Source: Dipteronia dyeriana (Eukaryota > Streptophyta > Magnoliopsida > Sapindales > Sapindaceae). From it: a stretch of 64,000 bases of DNA. Numbering within the stretch: position 1 is the first letter of the stretch; every line of letters starts with the position of its first letter. The notes below the pieces were generated by a model that was not told the origin of the DNA, ran no database searches, and was given only the letters and a program-made list of their open reading frames with translations. Shown here piece after piece: positions 24,603 to 37,654 of the stretch. Location of the stretch: assembly GCA_032871835.1 (NCBI GenBank), contig CM065301.1, positions 10,486,413 through 10,550,412 of the forward strand, in the 5' to 3' direction. Both the position numbers and the translations under genes were made by a program.

Positions 24603-25955
24603 TCAAATAGAACTTGAAGATTTTCTACTGAGTGCATCTTCCACCATATTTGCCTTACTAGGATAATATTCAATCGTACAGTCATAATCTTTAATCAACT
24701 CAATCCATCTTATTTGTCTCAAATTTAGTTCTTTCTGAGTGAAAAGATATTGCAAGCTTTTATGATCTGTATATATCTGACAAGTGACCCCATATAAGTA
24801 ATGCCACCAAATTTTTAATGCAAACACGACTGCAACAAGCTCTAGGTCATGTGTTGGGTAATTCTGCTCATGCTTCTTCAATTGTCTTGACGCATAAGCT
24901 ATCACTTTCCCATGTTGCATCAAAACGTAATCCAAACCATGTTTAGATGCATTACTATAAATAACAAATCCATCACTTCCAGTTGGAAGAGCAAGTATTA
25001 GAGCAGAAGTTAATCTCTCATTGAGTTCTTGAAAACTCTATTCACATGTTTCTGACCATTCAAACTTCACACCCTTATGAGTTAATCTTGTTAATGGTGA
25101 AACTATTTTAGAAAATCCCTTTACAAATCTTCGATAGTAACTTGCTAAACCCAAGAAACTTCTAATTTCTGTCACACTAATTGGTCTTTCCCAATTCACT
25201 ATGGATTCAACTTTTTGAGGATCAACATAAATACCATCACCAGAAATCACATGGCCCAAAAATGTAACTCTATCGAGCCAGAATTGACACTTGCTAAATT
25301 TGGCATAAAGTTGATTCCCTCTCAAGACTTGTAAAATAATCTCTAAATGCTCTGCATGCTCCACCTCATCCTTAGAATACATTAAAATGTCATCAATGAA
25401 CACAATAACAAATTTATCTAAATAAGGATGAAATACCCTATTCATCAAATCCATAAAAGCTACTGGAGCATTTGTTAATCCAAAAGGCATAACTAGAAAC
25501 TCATAATGCCCATAACGAGTTCTAAAAGCGGTATTTGGTACATCAAAGTTTCTAATCCTCAAATGGTGATAATCTGTTTGCAAATCTATCTTGGAGAACA
25601 CCTTTGTTCCCTGAAGTTGATCGAATAAGTCATCAATACGTGGGAGTGGGAATTTATTATGCACCGTTGCCTTATTTAATTGCCGATAATCGATACATAA
25701 ACGTAATGTTCCATCATTCTTCTTAACAAACAAAACTGGCGCTCCCCATGGTGACATACTAGGTTTAATAAAATTCTTGTTCACCAATTCTTCTAATTGA
25801 ATCTTCAACTCTTTCAATTCTGTTGGAGCCATTCTATAAGGTGGAATAGAAATTAGAGCTGTGTCTGGAGCCAAATCTATCATAAACTCAATGTCTCTAT
25901 CTGGTGGTAATCCATGAATATCTTCGGGAAATACTTCTAGAAGTTGTCTTACCAC
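24603..25955 (-). pseudogene. Reverse transcriptase and RNase H (gypsy pol)
   Basis: The RT frame (25955-25038, 305 codons) is well preserved: [46 protein letters not shown], the catalytic [10 protein letters not shown] and [11 protein letters not shown]. The usual LRSGYHQ-like site reads LQTDYHHL. A stop near 25039 separates it from RNase H (24935-24603: [39 protein letters not shown]). It lies between protease and integrase, as expected for gypsy. Confidence 0.92.
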
Positions 25956-25964
25956 AGATATATC

Positions 25965-26522
25965 TTATAACTTCACCTCATTATCCCTAGTATCAATTAC
26001 ATAAGTCAAATAAGTTGAACCTTGTTTCCTGAGCAACCGTACGACAGTAATAGCAGATATAACACAAGAAGAAAGAATCTGACGTTCACCATAGAAAATA
26101 ACATATGACTCTCCTTGAAGTGTAAATTTTACTTCTTTTCGAAAACAATCTACTGTAGCATGGTGTGTCGCCAGCCAATCCATTCCCAAAATAACATCAA
26201 AATCACATATATCAAGCGAAATTAAATCCACACGTAGCTCATGCTTACCAACTAAAACCTTAATGTTTCTATATATATTCTCAACCAATTAAGATTCACC
26301 AGTAGGTGTAGCCACTACCATACTAGAATCTAATGGCTTTAATTTTACATCCGTATACACCATAAAAGATCGAGATACAAAGGAATGAGTAGATCCAGGA
26401 TCAATGAGAACATGAGCATCGTGGCCAAAAATTGTTAACATACCTGTAACGACATCTAGAGTGGTCTCGGCATCTTGCTGAGTCATAGCAAAAACTCTTG
26501 CTTGAGTATAAGGTCTACCCAA
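25965..26522 (-). pseudogene. Aspartic protease region (gypsy)
   Basis: Two frames, 26522-26289 and 26288-25965, abut across a single stop. The active site is VLIDPGSTHSFVS, the DPGST variant usual in plant chromoviruses, followed by ILGMDWLATHHATVDC. The retropepsin would mature the polyprotein; the stop suggests this copy cannot. Confidence 0.88.
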
Positions 26523-26699
26523 CTGGCCTCTCTGTTGGTTGCCTCCAACCCCTACTGTACTAGCTTGGGTTTTCCTTGTAGTTAAAGATACTCCTGCTCA
26601 GGATCCCCTTTGTCCTTGAATCTGACTAGCACCATTTTGCATTGGTTGAAAACCTATCTTTCTTTCTTCATTGCCTCCCTGGACTAACTCAGGGCAATC

Positions 26700-27713
26700 T
26701 TTTTTTTAAATGTCTAGCCTGCCCACATTAATAACAACCTGATCTCCCTAAATAACACTTACCATCATGGTGCTTTCCACATGTCTGACATAGAGGACGC
26801 CTACCTCTACCCATACTAACACTCTGTTGACGACTGCCCATTGGTTGTTGAACTGATGCTTGGCTAGAACCAGGTCCACAACTCTGTTGATAGTTACTAG
26901 TTTAACCTGAAAAAACTTCTTATTGCCTTAGGCATTTTTCTATAAGAGCCCCCTGCTGACCAGTTACTGCGCTTTTGCTTCTGTTGTTCAAATCTCCGAG
27001 TCACTAAGGTCTCTCTCCACTCTTAATGCACCTTCGAACAACTTACTGAACTTAACATGCCAAGAAGTAGTCACTATTGTCTTGATTTCTGATCTAAGTC
27101 CATCTTCAAATTTTCTGCACTTATTTTCTTTATCAGCGACTACATATGGAGCAACCCTCGAAAGTTCTATAAATTTCTTCTCATACTCTTCTATTGTCAT
27201 AGATCTCTGCACTAGTCTGAAAAATTCAGCTCTTTTCAAATCTTGATAGAAATGAGGATAATAACGATCATTAAACTGCTTCTTAAAATCCTCCAAAGTA
27301 ATTCCTTCAGGAGTTCTTCGTTGAACTGAGGCCCACAAATCATATGTTTTTTCCTTTAGCAAAAACATAGCAAAAGAGACCTTTTGTTCATCTGTGCACC
27401 TCATAACTTCAAATACACATTCTAGTTCATTCAACCAAGAACTAGCACTATCTGGATCTCCTATTCCATCAAAATTCATAGCTCCCAACTTACGTGCACG
27501 CTCAATAGAATTCTCTGGCACTCGCGTTTGGTACTGAACCATGACAGTCAACAGTTCTGTAATTCTATCCATTGGTTCCTCCCTAGGTTCTGGCATATGA
27601 GGTTGAGCTATAGGTGGGTGAGGGTGTGATTCTGCCTCATTTTCACCTTGGTTACCACTCCTCTCTCCTAGGTTAGCTACCGGTCTTATGCGTAGGCGAC
27701 TAACTCGATGCAT
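26700..27713 (-). pseudogene. gag of Tekay-type gypsy
   Basis: The start MHRVSRLRIRPVANLGERSG at 27713 is the first Met after the primer site. The retrotransposon gag domain is clear (SSWLNELECVFEVM, LKEKTYDLWASVQR, FKKQFNDRYYPHFYQDLKR) up to a stop at 26988. Downstream on the same strand, near 26730-26800, two Cys-rich segments remain: CQTCGKHHDGKC and a second one interrupted by a stop (Y-stop-CGQARHL). These are remnants of CCHC knuckles. Confidence 0.88.
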
Positions 27714-27795
27714 GATACTGTTACAAAATTAAAGTTATGCTTAAATGCATGACACTAAATGCAAACAATTATTCTGTGGTCTAAGGAATTATAAA

Positions 27796-27813
27796 CCATG
27801 CTCCGATACCAAG
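27796..27813 (-). other. Primer-binding site, tRNA-Met type (gypsy)
   Basis: Reverse complement CTTGGTATCGGAGCATGG lies next to the 5' LTR (27815-29863, minus strand). One mismatch to TGGTATCAGAGC. Confidence 0.85.
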
Positions 27814-27814
27814 T

Positions 27815-29863
27815 TGACAGGACCCACCTCGACTCCTCTCTTGAGTACGAGGGAGACCCTGTGGGCTGTACTTTTTACTAACATACTAAAAGAATTTCGA
27901 CTAAAATTCCATTTAAAATATTTAATTTTAAACATAAAAAGAATAAAAGGAAAATATTGGAGTACAAAATGTACATAACTGCAAGTCCTTTATTGCTATA
28001 TTCGTTCACTACAAAAAATTGTAAAAAAAATGACCAATCAGACCAAAAATCGACCACTTTTAAAAACTAACCAGTCAAAATCCTGACCAGAAAATCGACC
28101 AGGCCGAGTAAAAAACCGACCATGAATGAGTAAGAATCCGACCACGGTTGAGAAAGAAACCGATCAAGGCCGAGCAAGAAATCCGAACACGGCCGAATAG
28201 AAATATGAGTAAGCCGAGTAGGCCTAATAGGCCGAATAGGTCGAGTAGGCAGAATAGGCCGAGTAGGCAGAATAGACCGAGTAGGCAGAATAGGCCGAGT
28301 AGGCCAAGTAGGCCGACCACACCTCAAACTATGCCGACCATGCCAACCACACATCTCAAAATATGTACATAAAAAAATAAAATGCATGACTTTTATGCTT
28401 CATGATGTCATCGAGTGGCCCTCCACAAAACTTCTGAGGTGGGCCACTTTTAAAAACTAACTAGTCAAAATCCCGACTAGAAAACAGACCAGGCCGAGTA
28501 AGAAACCGACCACCGCCGAGCAAGAAATCCAAACACGGCCGACTAGAAATCTGAGTAGGGTGAGTAGGTTGAGTAAGCCGAATAGGCCGAGTAGGGCAAG
28601 TAGGCTGAATAGGCCGAGTAGGTCGAATAGGCCGAATAGGCCGAGTAGGCCTAGTAGGCCTAGTAGGCCGCGTAGGTCGACCACACCTCAAACTATGTCG
28701 ACCATGTCGACCATGTCGACCACACATCTCAAAATATGTACATAAAAATTAAAATGCATGACTTTTATGCTTCAGATGTCATCGAGTGGCCCACCTCAAA
28801 ACTTCTGAATCCGTACAATCGAACAGCTACCTGGAAAAATATTTTTAAGTAAAAGGATGAGCGCTAACGCCAAATGAGTGAATGGAAAATTTTAAAAACA
28901 TTTCTAAACAACTTTTCAATATGCATCCAGTAATATCTACTATATCATTTCATCATGTCAAAAGATTTTCATAGTAAAAGATAATATATCTACTTTCGTA
29001 CTTAATAACTGAATGCATCTCTTTTTTGAACAAGAATAAGATAATTTATAAAATCTTAATCTGCACCAAATTAGTACCCATAGATATCTTCAATAAGTAA
29101 GCCGAATTTCTTCATGCAAACGCAGAATCGGGAATAACTTCTGATCATACACGTGCAGAGTGACTCATCTGACATACAAATGTGTAGAACGGCCCCAAAA
29201 GCCAACAACAATCATAATTGGGGAAGGGTACAGACATGGTACTTTTGTAAAAGTCATAATCTCTTCTTGATATTTATAAAAGTAATTTCTAATATTTCTG
29301 AGTGCTAATATAAACATAAAACATACTCAGTTCTCTATATAATCACCATAAATCATTAAAAGAAATAACACTTAAATGATTTGCAGCAATTAATCTTAAG
29401 CATAAAACTGGAAACTTTTGAGTTAAAAACAAAAATGAAAACTTAATTCACTCACGAATTATCCTTCAAGCTTAATTCGGACCAAGTATTCTAGGTTCCT
29501 CTACTTTATCTTCTTTCCCTAACAATCCTGCAAAAGCCAAATTAGAATCTGTTGAATTCAAGAAGAAACAACTCAAATCTAAAAATCACATGATACTCCA
29601 CTGACTTATTTTCCCTTGTCTTCCTTCTCTTTCATTTCTTCTATTCGATTCCACTGCTTTCTAACTGATATCATGTTTTTCCTCTTTTATATACGTATGG
29701 AAAGACACCACTAAAGTTGTGAGCTAGTTAATTAAGCTCACAGCTGTCTGTCAACTATACAGACTATGGTGGCTTACTCACCTGATCACTTTTCTTTCAC
29801 GTTTATCTTTTTTTAAAAAACAAAATTGGGCCTTTATTAAGCCTAAATGGTTTGGGTGTTACA
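27815..29863 (-). repeat. Tekay-type gypsy 5' LTR (right copy) with internal 0.4-kb tandem duplication
   Basis: 2049 bases, about 400 longer than its partner. The excess is a tandem duplication: the segment from CACTTTTAAAAACTAACCAG to ACTTCTGAG occurs at about 28047-28440 and again at 28447-28805. Each copy has its own AGGCCGAGT minisatellite (28205-28320 and 28550-28680). Otherwise collinear with the left LTR. Confidence 0.9.
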
Positions 29864-32056
29864 TTCTTCTTTTCACTTACTTTAGGCCCTTGCTAGTCCC
29901 AAATTCTAGTTCTACTTTCATTTACACATTCTAGGGTTGTTTTGGGAATTATTGGAATCTTTGGGGTTGAAGCAAATTTGTGCATATTTGTGTGAATTGA
30001 AAGGTTGGGTTTTGTTACGAAGTTTATTGAAGCATTTTTGTAGTGATTCGATATTTTTGAAGGATTTGTGGGTGAGATTGACTGCAAATAATGAAAATTG
30101 GGGCGCATTTGGCCACCACCACCACCACATCATTATTTTCTTTGAGTTGTTCTTGTGTAGCTAGACTTGTTTTGTTGGTTTTACTGCTTTCAGTTATATT
30201 TCGTACTTGCTTTAATTACATTTATTATTTGATTTCTATCGTAGTGGTACTTTTGCATCGTTTCTTTTGTTTTATTTTATTTGTGATTTGAATAAGGGTG
30301 TGCGTTGTATTATGTTATGGTTGATGTGTAATTGCCATTAGGAGCTTTCTATGCCATCTTGATCAAGCTTTCTGTGTGTTTTTTTTTATCTTGTTGAATT
30401 GTGTTATTTTACGGTTTAGACGCCTTTTCATCATCTCGTTGTCAACATTGGGGACAATGTTGAATTTAGGTTTGGGGGTGTTGATACCGGTTTCGGTCAT
30501 TTTGGTTTTATTGAGTCTTAAATTTTATTTTTGAGTAAAATTTTTGATTTCATTTTAAGTCCAAACTTTTGGGTTGAGTCGAACTATTAAAAAATAGTCG
30601 TATGGTCAAAATTTTCGAGCTTCAAGTAGCTTGGGTGTGATGCTTTGAGTGTGTGTTTGTGTGGGAGTTTATTTATGTATAATATGCTCGATTGAGCATC
30701 TTATTGTCACTCTAGGGTCTCACTTGCACTTCATGGGCTTGTTCCATCTTTTTGTGTTCAAGTTGAGGGGACTCGGTGCTCAAACACCTTGTTCTAATAG
30801 TGGAGACACCTAGTGAGTTCACAAACACAAGCCTTAAAAAGTGCATTGAGTATTATCATTGTTTCATCTTAAACACTTATCTCGTCAAGCGTATCAATTG
30901 CCATAGAACATCACATTGCATTATATTTGTGGATTTCTTGATGGATACTTACATTCCCTTGATATATGAAATGGTAAAAATGATTTTAGGCAATGTGTGT
31001 GCTTAACTACTCAAATAAGCCTAAACACATTCTTTGTCCCTACTTGTGTGCTCCCAAGCCAATTTTGAAGCCAAACACTTACCTTTCTTTTGAAACCATA
31101 TTACACCATATAGCTTAAACCTAAACACATGCCTACCCTTGTTGTCAATCTTGTTAGGATGTGTCGTATTGTGGTGAAAGGTGGAAAAGCTCTAAATATG
31201 AAAAGTTAGTGTGTATTTAGGCTATATTTGTAAATGTGCAGGGCAAAAGGCTCAAAAATGTAAAAGTACGAAAATGTGCACTTATGAGCTTAAAGTGTAA
31301 AAAAAGAGAAAAAGAGAAAAAGAGAAAAAAAGGAATAAGAGTCTTGTATGTAATTGTAAAGTACTCACTAGTAGAGGACTCATGTATAGCACAAGCTTAA
31401 GTATTTGGTGTATCATATAGTGTTTTAGCATGATTGGTGACTTTTGAATTCCAATTCCTATTATTTGTTCACCATATTTCACCCAATGGCTTCATTACAA
31501 CCAAAGGGAAGACCTAAATGATCTACTATGAAATTTAGATTGGGAATGTTTGTAAAATCATGATCTTCCACGTCCATGGCATTTGATTTATTTCCTAGGC
31601 TAGTTAACCAAAATAAAGTGTTTCATTTCTTATTGTATGCAAGTATTTGATTCCCATGCATAACTCTATCTTTGCTACTTTGCATGAGTGTGAACTTAGG
31701 ACTCCAAGAGGAAAGAAAATAGAATGTCCACGTGAGGTTTAGAGTCAAAGCAAATTATACTCAAGGTGTGAGAGTGAGTAGTTCTTAACACGAAAGCATT
31801 CTAGGTGTGGGATTCGTGTTGTTCGAGTGTCTCGTGAGTACCTTTGAGTTGCTTGAGAATGTTTTGCATGTGTCTACTCTTTTTATCTACACCTCTTTGC
31901 ATTTCGTCATCAGTTGAAAATGCGGCTTTCGAGTTTTTACTGGTTGAATTTCTTTTTGATTTTATTGAGTCTTTGTATTGTTTGCTTGTATTGTTTTTGT
32001 TGTTGTGTTCTCTTGATTTTGCTCAAGGGCGAGCAAAAGGCTAGGTTTTGGGGTGT
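29864..32056 (+). other. Athila-like element: 3' non-coding internal region
   Basis: About 2.2 kb without a recognisable gene; frames are short and unrelated to known domains. Contains ACATTGGGGACAATGTTGAA and GTTTGGGGGTG near 30445-30482, phrases characteristic of the region upstream of 3' LTRs in Athila/Tat elements. The last bases before the 3' LTR (GGTTTTGGGGTGT, 32044-32056) are a candidate polypurine tract. Confidence 0.65.
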
Positions 32057-33502
32057 TGATCGAGCCATGATAACACTAGTTTTCGAGTCCCTCTTCCTAT
32101 GCTTGTTGCTATATTCTCAGGTAAAATCAAGTGTTTAATGGCTCGATTGAGTGTTTTTGCAGGATTTCATATTAGGGGTCTCATTTGGGTGATTTGAGTG
32201 AAGTTGGGACCCAAAAGTGCTGGAAATCAAAAGCTTAGACAAAAAGGCATGAGTTGTCGCTATCGTGGAGCGTCGTCATAGGAAACCGTGACACCATGAG
32301 CGACAACAACTTGTTTTACAAGTCGCCCAGAATGTAGCTTCGAGAACATGCGTGAACATTCAAGAGACATATCGCGGTCTAAGTTCCGTCATAGAAGACC
32401 GTGACATTTCGGGCGACAGAAACTTCCTTAGCATTTGTTGCTCGAGGTGTCGCCTGAAGAGAAGACACAAAGCAATGGATCTTGGTGTCACGGTTGGGTT
32501 TCTGTCATGGACAACCTTGACAATCAATGACGCGATAGTACGATAGCACGCATCCCTAGGTTGATTCTTGACCCATTTTGGACCCATATAAATACCCTTA
32601 TGAGTTTTTGGGAAGGTATCATAAGCCACATGAACTTTTAAGACACTTTCACCCTTCCATCACCATCTTTAGACACTTTCATTTCTCCGTCCATCTTGGA
32701 ACTTGGAAGGCAAGAAGAGGAAGCTTACAATTCAAGGAACTTCAAATGACTAACTTGGGTTTCTTCTTTAACTCTTCTTTGTTTTATTTCTTTTCCTTGA
32801 TGTGTAACTAATTTCTATGTTTGGGGATTAATGTAAACCGGTTGAACAACTCTTTTTAATCCTAAGTCTAATGGTTTTTAATTAAATACCTTGGTAGTCT
32901 TTTTTTTAAAAATACTTGCTCTAATTACTTCACTTATATTCAAATGAGATCTCAATGAATGTTTGTGTTATGATTAGTTTATCTATAATGTTGAGGGTTA
33001 GATGTGGGTGATCATCCCATTTATTCCTTAACTACAAGCTTAATAATTGATAAAATTTCCATATGCATGAGCATGCTATGTTTGATTTGGTTTAGAGTTT
33101 TAATTAAAAACTAATTCTAACCATTGCTCAATACATGACCGTGTGTGAGAAATAGGAAAGATTAGGTGCTTCATGAAACAAACCCTATCAATTGGATTTA
33201 AGTGTTTTAATGAGACTTGTGGATTACATTGAGTAGTTTAATTAGGTTGTATTGATTCCCTAGCATTTCCCTAGCATTCCTTCATATTCATATTTTCGTG
33301 TGAGCTTTTATGTAATTTAGTTTATTTGATTTTGCATATTAGTAAGTAAAATTACCAACCCAAGACAAGCATTATGCCATTTAGTTTTCATCCACTTAGA
33401 TTAGGATTTAATTAGATTAATTAGTGTTCAATTAGTAGAATCACCGATCCCAGTGTACGAACTTTTCTTTTAAATTGATTAAGATCAAAAATACTGTAAT
33501 CT
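32057..33502 (+). repeat. Athila-like 3' LTR
   Basis: 1446 bases, uninterrupted. Contains the GTCGCGGTC block at about 32250-32540 and the TTGAGGGTTAGATG site that the SIRE-like copia occupies in the 5' LTR. The two LTRs differ by scattered substitutions and small indels. Followed by GGAGC and then Copia-1 sequence. Confidence 0.9.
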
Positions 33503-33821
33503 GGAGCTAGTTCCACCAGATGCTAATCATAATCTTATGGGCTACAAATGGGTATTTCATGTCATTATGTCAAGCGTACTGCAGATGGGTTTATCGACAG
33601 ATATAAGGCTCGTCTTGTGGCAAAAGGCTTTCACCAATGCCCTGGTCTTGACTACACAAAAACTTTCAGCCCTGTGATCAAACCATCAACAATTTGGGTT
33701 GTCCTTTGTCTTGCTCTAGCTCAAAACTGGTCACTCCAATAGTTAGATGTCAATAATGCATTTCTTCAAGGATCCTTAATTGAATATGTATACATGTCTC
33801 AACCTTTGGCTTTGTTGATCC
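33503..33821 (+). pseudogene. Copia-1 fragment 2: N-terminal part of reverse transcriptase
   Basis: Resumes directly where fragment 1 stops (TWEL, then LVPPDANHNLMGYKWVF). Further motifs: KARLVAKGFHQCPGLDYTKT, FSPVIKPSTI and LDVNNAFLQGSL, ending MSQPLALLI. A TAG stands just before LDVNNAF, and a frameshift is near 33560. The frame continues at 47770 after MULE-C. Confidence 0.88.
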
Positions 33822-34091
33822 GGGCTCGAAAATTATTAGCACTATTTAAGGGGGGTTTTGTGCAAATATCACCACATTAATAATATATGTTTAAAAGACA
33901 CCAATTAAGGTGTCGAGACCAAAATACCTCGAAAGTGAGTTGTCATTTTCAACGTGAGAGAGAAAAGTAGAGAGAAAAAAAAAGTCCAGTGACTTTCAAG
34001 CGACCAAAAGTGTATTAATGGTGACGATATTGACGGTAGAGTAACTAGAGAGCAGTGGAATATCCATCGAGAAGATTTGCAATCGATCAAG

Positions 34092-34932
34092 GTAAGTTGA
34101 TTTTAACTTTGTTTTCGATTTGTTATTGAGAAGTAGTATTGCTTGTTAGATCTTGTTTTTGTTGATTGAACATGTAGATTATGGTTGCTTTAGGGATCTG
34201 AGAATGGTTGTGGTTTAGGTTAGGGTTTGAAATGAGGCTGAATATTTATTGATGAAGATGAAAATCTGGGTTGCCAAGACTTTTTTTACAAGACCCGACC
34301 TTTTTGTAGTAGAATCGAGCTTATTAGATAGAGTTTCGAGGATTTGTTTTTTGAAAATTAGGTTTAGTTAAATCGAGTATATTTTTAGTGAAATCGAGGG
34401 TTTTTAGAACAAGATCGAGCTTGTTTTCAAAGAATCAAGGATATTTTTGAAAGAATCAAGCATTTGGTTTTTTGAAAATAAGGCTTAGTTAAATCGAGTA
34501 CATTTGTAGCCAAATCGAGCACATATTTGAAATAATCGAGCATATTTTTAAAAGAATCAAACATATTTTTCAAAGAATCAAACATATTTTTCAAAGAATC
34601 AAGCATTTTATTTTTGAAAATTAGGTTTAGTTAAATCGAGTATATTTGTAGCCAAATCGAGCATATATTTGAAAGAATCGATGATATTTTTCAAAGGATC
34701 GAGCATTTTATTTTTTTTAATTAGGTTTAGTTAAATCGAGTATAACTGTAGCCAAATCGAGCCTTTTTTTCAAATATGATCGAGCTTATTTTTTAAAAAA
34801 TAGAACATATTTCCAAAAGAATCGAGCATATTTTAGAAAGAATCGAGGATTTTTATAAAAGAATCGAGATTTTTAATTGATGAAACCGAGCTGTTTCCAG
34901 TTTACTTATGTATTGTTTCTATGACATTGCAG
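34092..34932 (+). repeat. Inferred ULP leader intron with ATCGAGC array (MULE-C)
   Basis: Donor CAAG-GTAAGT at 34091/34092 and acceptor CATTGCAG at 34932. Inside (about 34270-34900) is an array of a roughly 20-30 base unit centred on AATCGAGC(A/T)TATTTTT, more degenerate than in MULE-E. The placement matches the MULE-E ULP leader (58448-59740). Confidence 0.7.
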
Positions 34933-35640
34933 ATAAGGAATATGTTAAACGATTGGCTAAAAACTCCAAAAGGAGATTAGTACGAGGGGAAACTGATTCG
35001 ACATGACCATTTTGACGCCCTCGGTCGTATAGAAGAAGCACTGAACTGGGTCCATGAAGATTTTGTTGTTGAGCACCAACTTCGGTTCATGGTGTCTTGT
35101 TTTGGGCATTTTATGTCGATGCACCAGCGGATGAAGTTTTCAGAAGTTGTTATCCATCGGCTGTTGTTACGATATTTGCACCATAAATGGCCAACAAACA
35201 AGATATGGTTCCTGTTAAGGAACCATTTGGTGAGGTTTTCAAAGGTGGAATTTTACCTCATCGCCTGATTATGCTTTGGAATCATACTGGACCCAAGCCT
35301 GTATGCAGCAGTGGAGAATGGTATACATCAACGATACTTTCTTGGAGCTGATGAGGTATTGTTTGAGGAGTTGATGGTTGTTTTCACCCTCGGATTATTT
35401 CAAGAGGCGTACGATGTTGTGAAGCTCTACCTCATCTATATACTGAACTGGATACTGATAGGGTTGAACGAGAGATTCAAGATTTCATTTGGCAGTTTTG
35501 GCTAGTGAAGGACCTCGTTGCCTTCGAGGCGTTCTCGTGGGGTGCCCACGTGTATAGACATTCTATTTATTTATTCAAGCATGTGTTACCTCGGCAACGT
35601 GAGGGGTTCGAGAGACGCCAGCAGTCATAGGGCGCTTATG

Positions 35641-37076
35641 TGTTGGGGTTTATGCCCTAAGCATGGAATTTGTAAATGGATTTATGAAGTAAATAAAAAG
35701 AAAGGTTCAATTCATTCTTGTTATGTTATTTATTTTATAAACTTGTGTACATATTAACATCCTAGATTACCAGATGTAATCTCGAACTGCGTATATGAGT
35801 GTCATATATGGATGGATACAGTAAGAGACGTGCAATCTAAAGAGTCCACAGATAGCAAATAAAGTTTGGTACTTTATTTGTGGTTAATCTATAGCTGCGG
35901 TCCATTCCATAATGTAGAGTGATTCTATCTTGAATCATTCATACGAGATATGGGAATGGAGGCACCTTGTATGATGTGATCATATAGGACCGGGTCATGA
36001 TCTATATGAATCTCACACCAAGATCCGTTTACCCATGAGATTCATATATATCAACTAATGATTGTTATATGTGGATGATCTTAATCCTGAGTGTCTTATA
36101 GACTCCTTCAGGTTAGATCGTGGTCTTTGATATACCATGGGTGAGGTCAGATTCATTTCCTGATCAATATACTCCGTATATTGGGATTGCGGTTTGGCTT
36201 ATGGCTGGGAAGGTTTGTACACAATAGTGGAATCCACTCCTTCTTGTGAGAAGTAGATGGTAGTTCCCTTAAGGGTTGATTCGAGACTTGGACAATATGT
36301 GCGCTCTCCTAATTCCGTGAGGAAATATTATTTATTGTCCATTAGAGAATCAATGGTACTTAAAGGATATATGTAATTATAGGAGTATAACAGACATTAT
36401 GACCCAATTCTAATTATGAACTACTGTGGATGATCACACCATATGTAATAGCTATATCGATGGACATCGAGTTGTATCGGTCTGTGTAAAAACGTCTGCA
36501 GTTGAAAGAGTGCAGTTTCAAAGTTTTAGTGGAATAACACCGAAGTTAAAAATCAAGGAATATTAATTAAAGAGTTTAATTAATGATTTCGATGATTATT
36601 GGAGCTCAAAATACTGTGGGTCCATTAGATCCCATTGCTAGCCTGATCGATTTAGGTAACAAGGGTCACAGTTAATTAATTGGATTGTCCAGTTAATTGT
36701 GTTATGAAAGTGACACGTATTTATTCGGAAATTAATTGAATAATGAGATTATTTAATTAATGGATAATGGTGATTAAATAACTTAAATAATGAGATTATT
36801 TAATTATGTTATTAATCACTAAATGGAGGGTGTGTGTTGATATTTATTTTTGAATAAAATAAGATAATGTGATTATTTTATTTTATTAAATTATATATTT
36901 TATTTTTGAATTTTAATAGTTTGAATTCAAAATTAAAATCAAATAAAAGATATGGGATATTTTTTTATTTGAAAGTTTTTAAAAATCAAATTAGATTTGA
37001 TTTGTTTTAAAAAAAAAATTATATATGTGATAAATATTATTTAAAAAAAAGGGTGTTGTGCGTTTTCAAGCATAAC

Positions 37077-37116
<40 letters not shown>

Positions 37117-37654
37117 ACAAAAAAGCAAAAAGGTGGCTTTTGTTTTTATCACACACATCAACCAATTTTTTTGGCTTTTATGCAAAAAGAGATTTGCGTG
37201 AGATTTTTTTTTTAAATAAAATTAATGCCTGTGTGAGATCAATACACCAAAAAGAGGGAAAAGTGTGCAAGTGTTTTATACTTATATCAAAAGAAAGAGT
37301 TTATTCTTCTTCTCTCTTTTACATCCTTCATTCTAGTTCCTGAGTTCGTGACGCGCCCACACGCAGTTATTAGTCCCGGGATATAGCGAGGAAGATTAGT
37401 GGTACAGACCATGAGCAATCGAAAAGTGAAGGAGCCTCCAAACGTTGATATGGTTCTATTTTTTTTTCTTTCTATTATTGATTACAATTTCCTGTATTTA
37501 CATATATATTTTATTAATGTAATAATTTTTATATGTATTTTTTCCAAAAATAATTACGATCAAAAGTTCACTGGTCCCAAATACAGATTACGATCTGTAT
37601 AAAAAAAAATTAAGACCCATTTCTGCTGCGTGACTGTTGAACGGGGTTCCAACA
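35641..37654 (+). mobile_element. Solo LTR (family TGTTGGG), first copy
   Basis: Starts TGTTGGGGTTTATGCCC and ends GGGGTTCCAACA. 2014 bases, no internal region. Flanks TTATG (35636-35640) and TGATG (37655-37659) are compatible with a 5-base target duplication with one change. It lies inside exon 1 of the MULE-C ULP gene. No coding capacity. LTRs beginning TGTTGGGTTTTATGCCC are usually from Ty1/copia elements; family assignment is tentative. A (TA)n tract is at about 37078-37115. Confidence 0.82.

Larger units (their letters stand above)
21383..29863 (-). mobile_element. Tekay/Del-type Ty3/gypsy chromovirus, minus strand, degraded
   Basis: LTRs at 21383-23026 and 27815-29863. Read on the minus strand they begin TGTAACACCCAAACC and end in TGTCA. 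The target duplication TTCTT (21378-21382 and 29864-29868) is perfect. Order on the minus strand: 5' LTR, tRNA-Met primer site, gag, protease, RT, RNase H, integrase, chromodomain, polypurine tract, 3' LTR. The order and the chromodomain place it among chromoviruses; Tekay/Del is the best guess from the chromodomain and protease sequence. Gag and pol are broken by stops and frameshifts. Confidence 0.92.
7831..33502 (+). mobile_element. Athila-like Ty3/gypsy derivative without pol, with two nested retrotransposons
   Basis: Bounded by two LTRs that start TGATCGAGCCATGATAACAC (7831 and 32057) and end CTGCAATCA (18937) and CTGTAATCT (33502). The flanks AGAGC (7826-7830) and GGAGC (33503-33507) are a 5-base target duplication with one change, and they lie inside the Copia-1 RT reading frame. 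The primer-binding site resembles the tRNA-Asp type used by Athila elements. Own internal sequence is 18938-21382 and 29864-32056. It has a gag-like region but no protease, RT or integrase that I can find, so it is a non-autonomous derivative. Nested inside are the SIRE-like copia (8762-18428) and the Tekay-type gypsy (21383-29863). Confidence 0.85.

Noticed and set aside
28148..28372. Arg-Pro-Ser-rich or Leu-Gly-rich small proteins (also 21760-21996, 28457-28745)
   Set aside because: Artefacts of the AGGCCGAGT minisatellite inside the gypsy LTRs.
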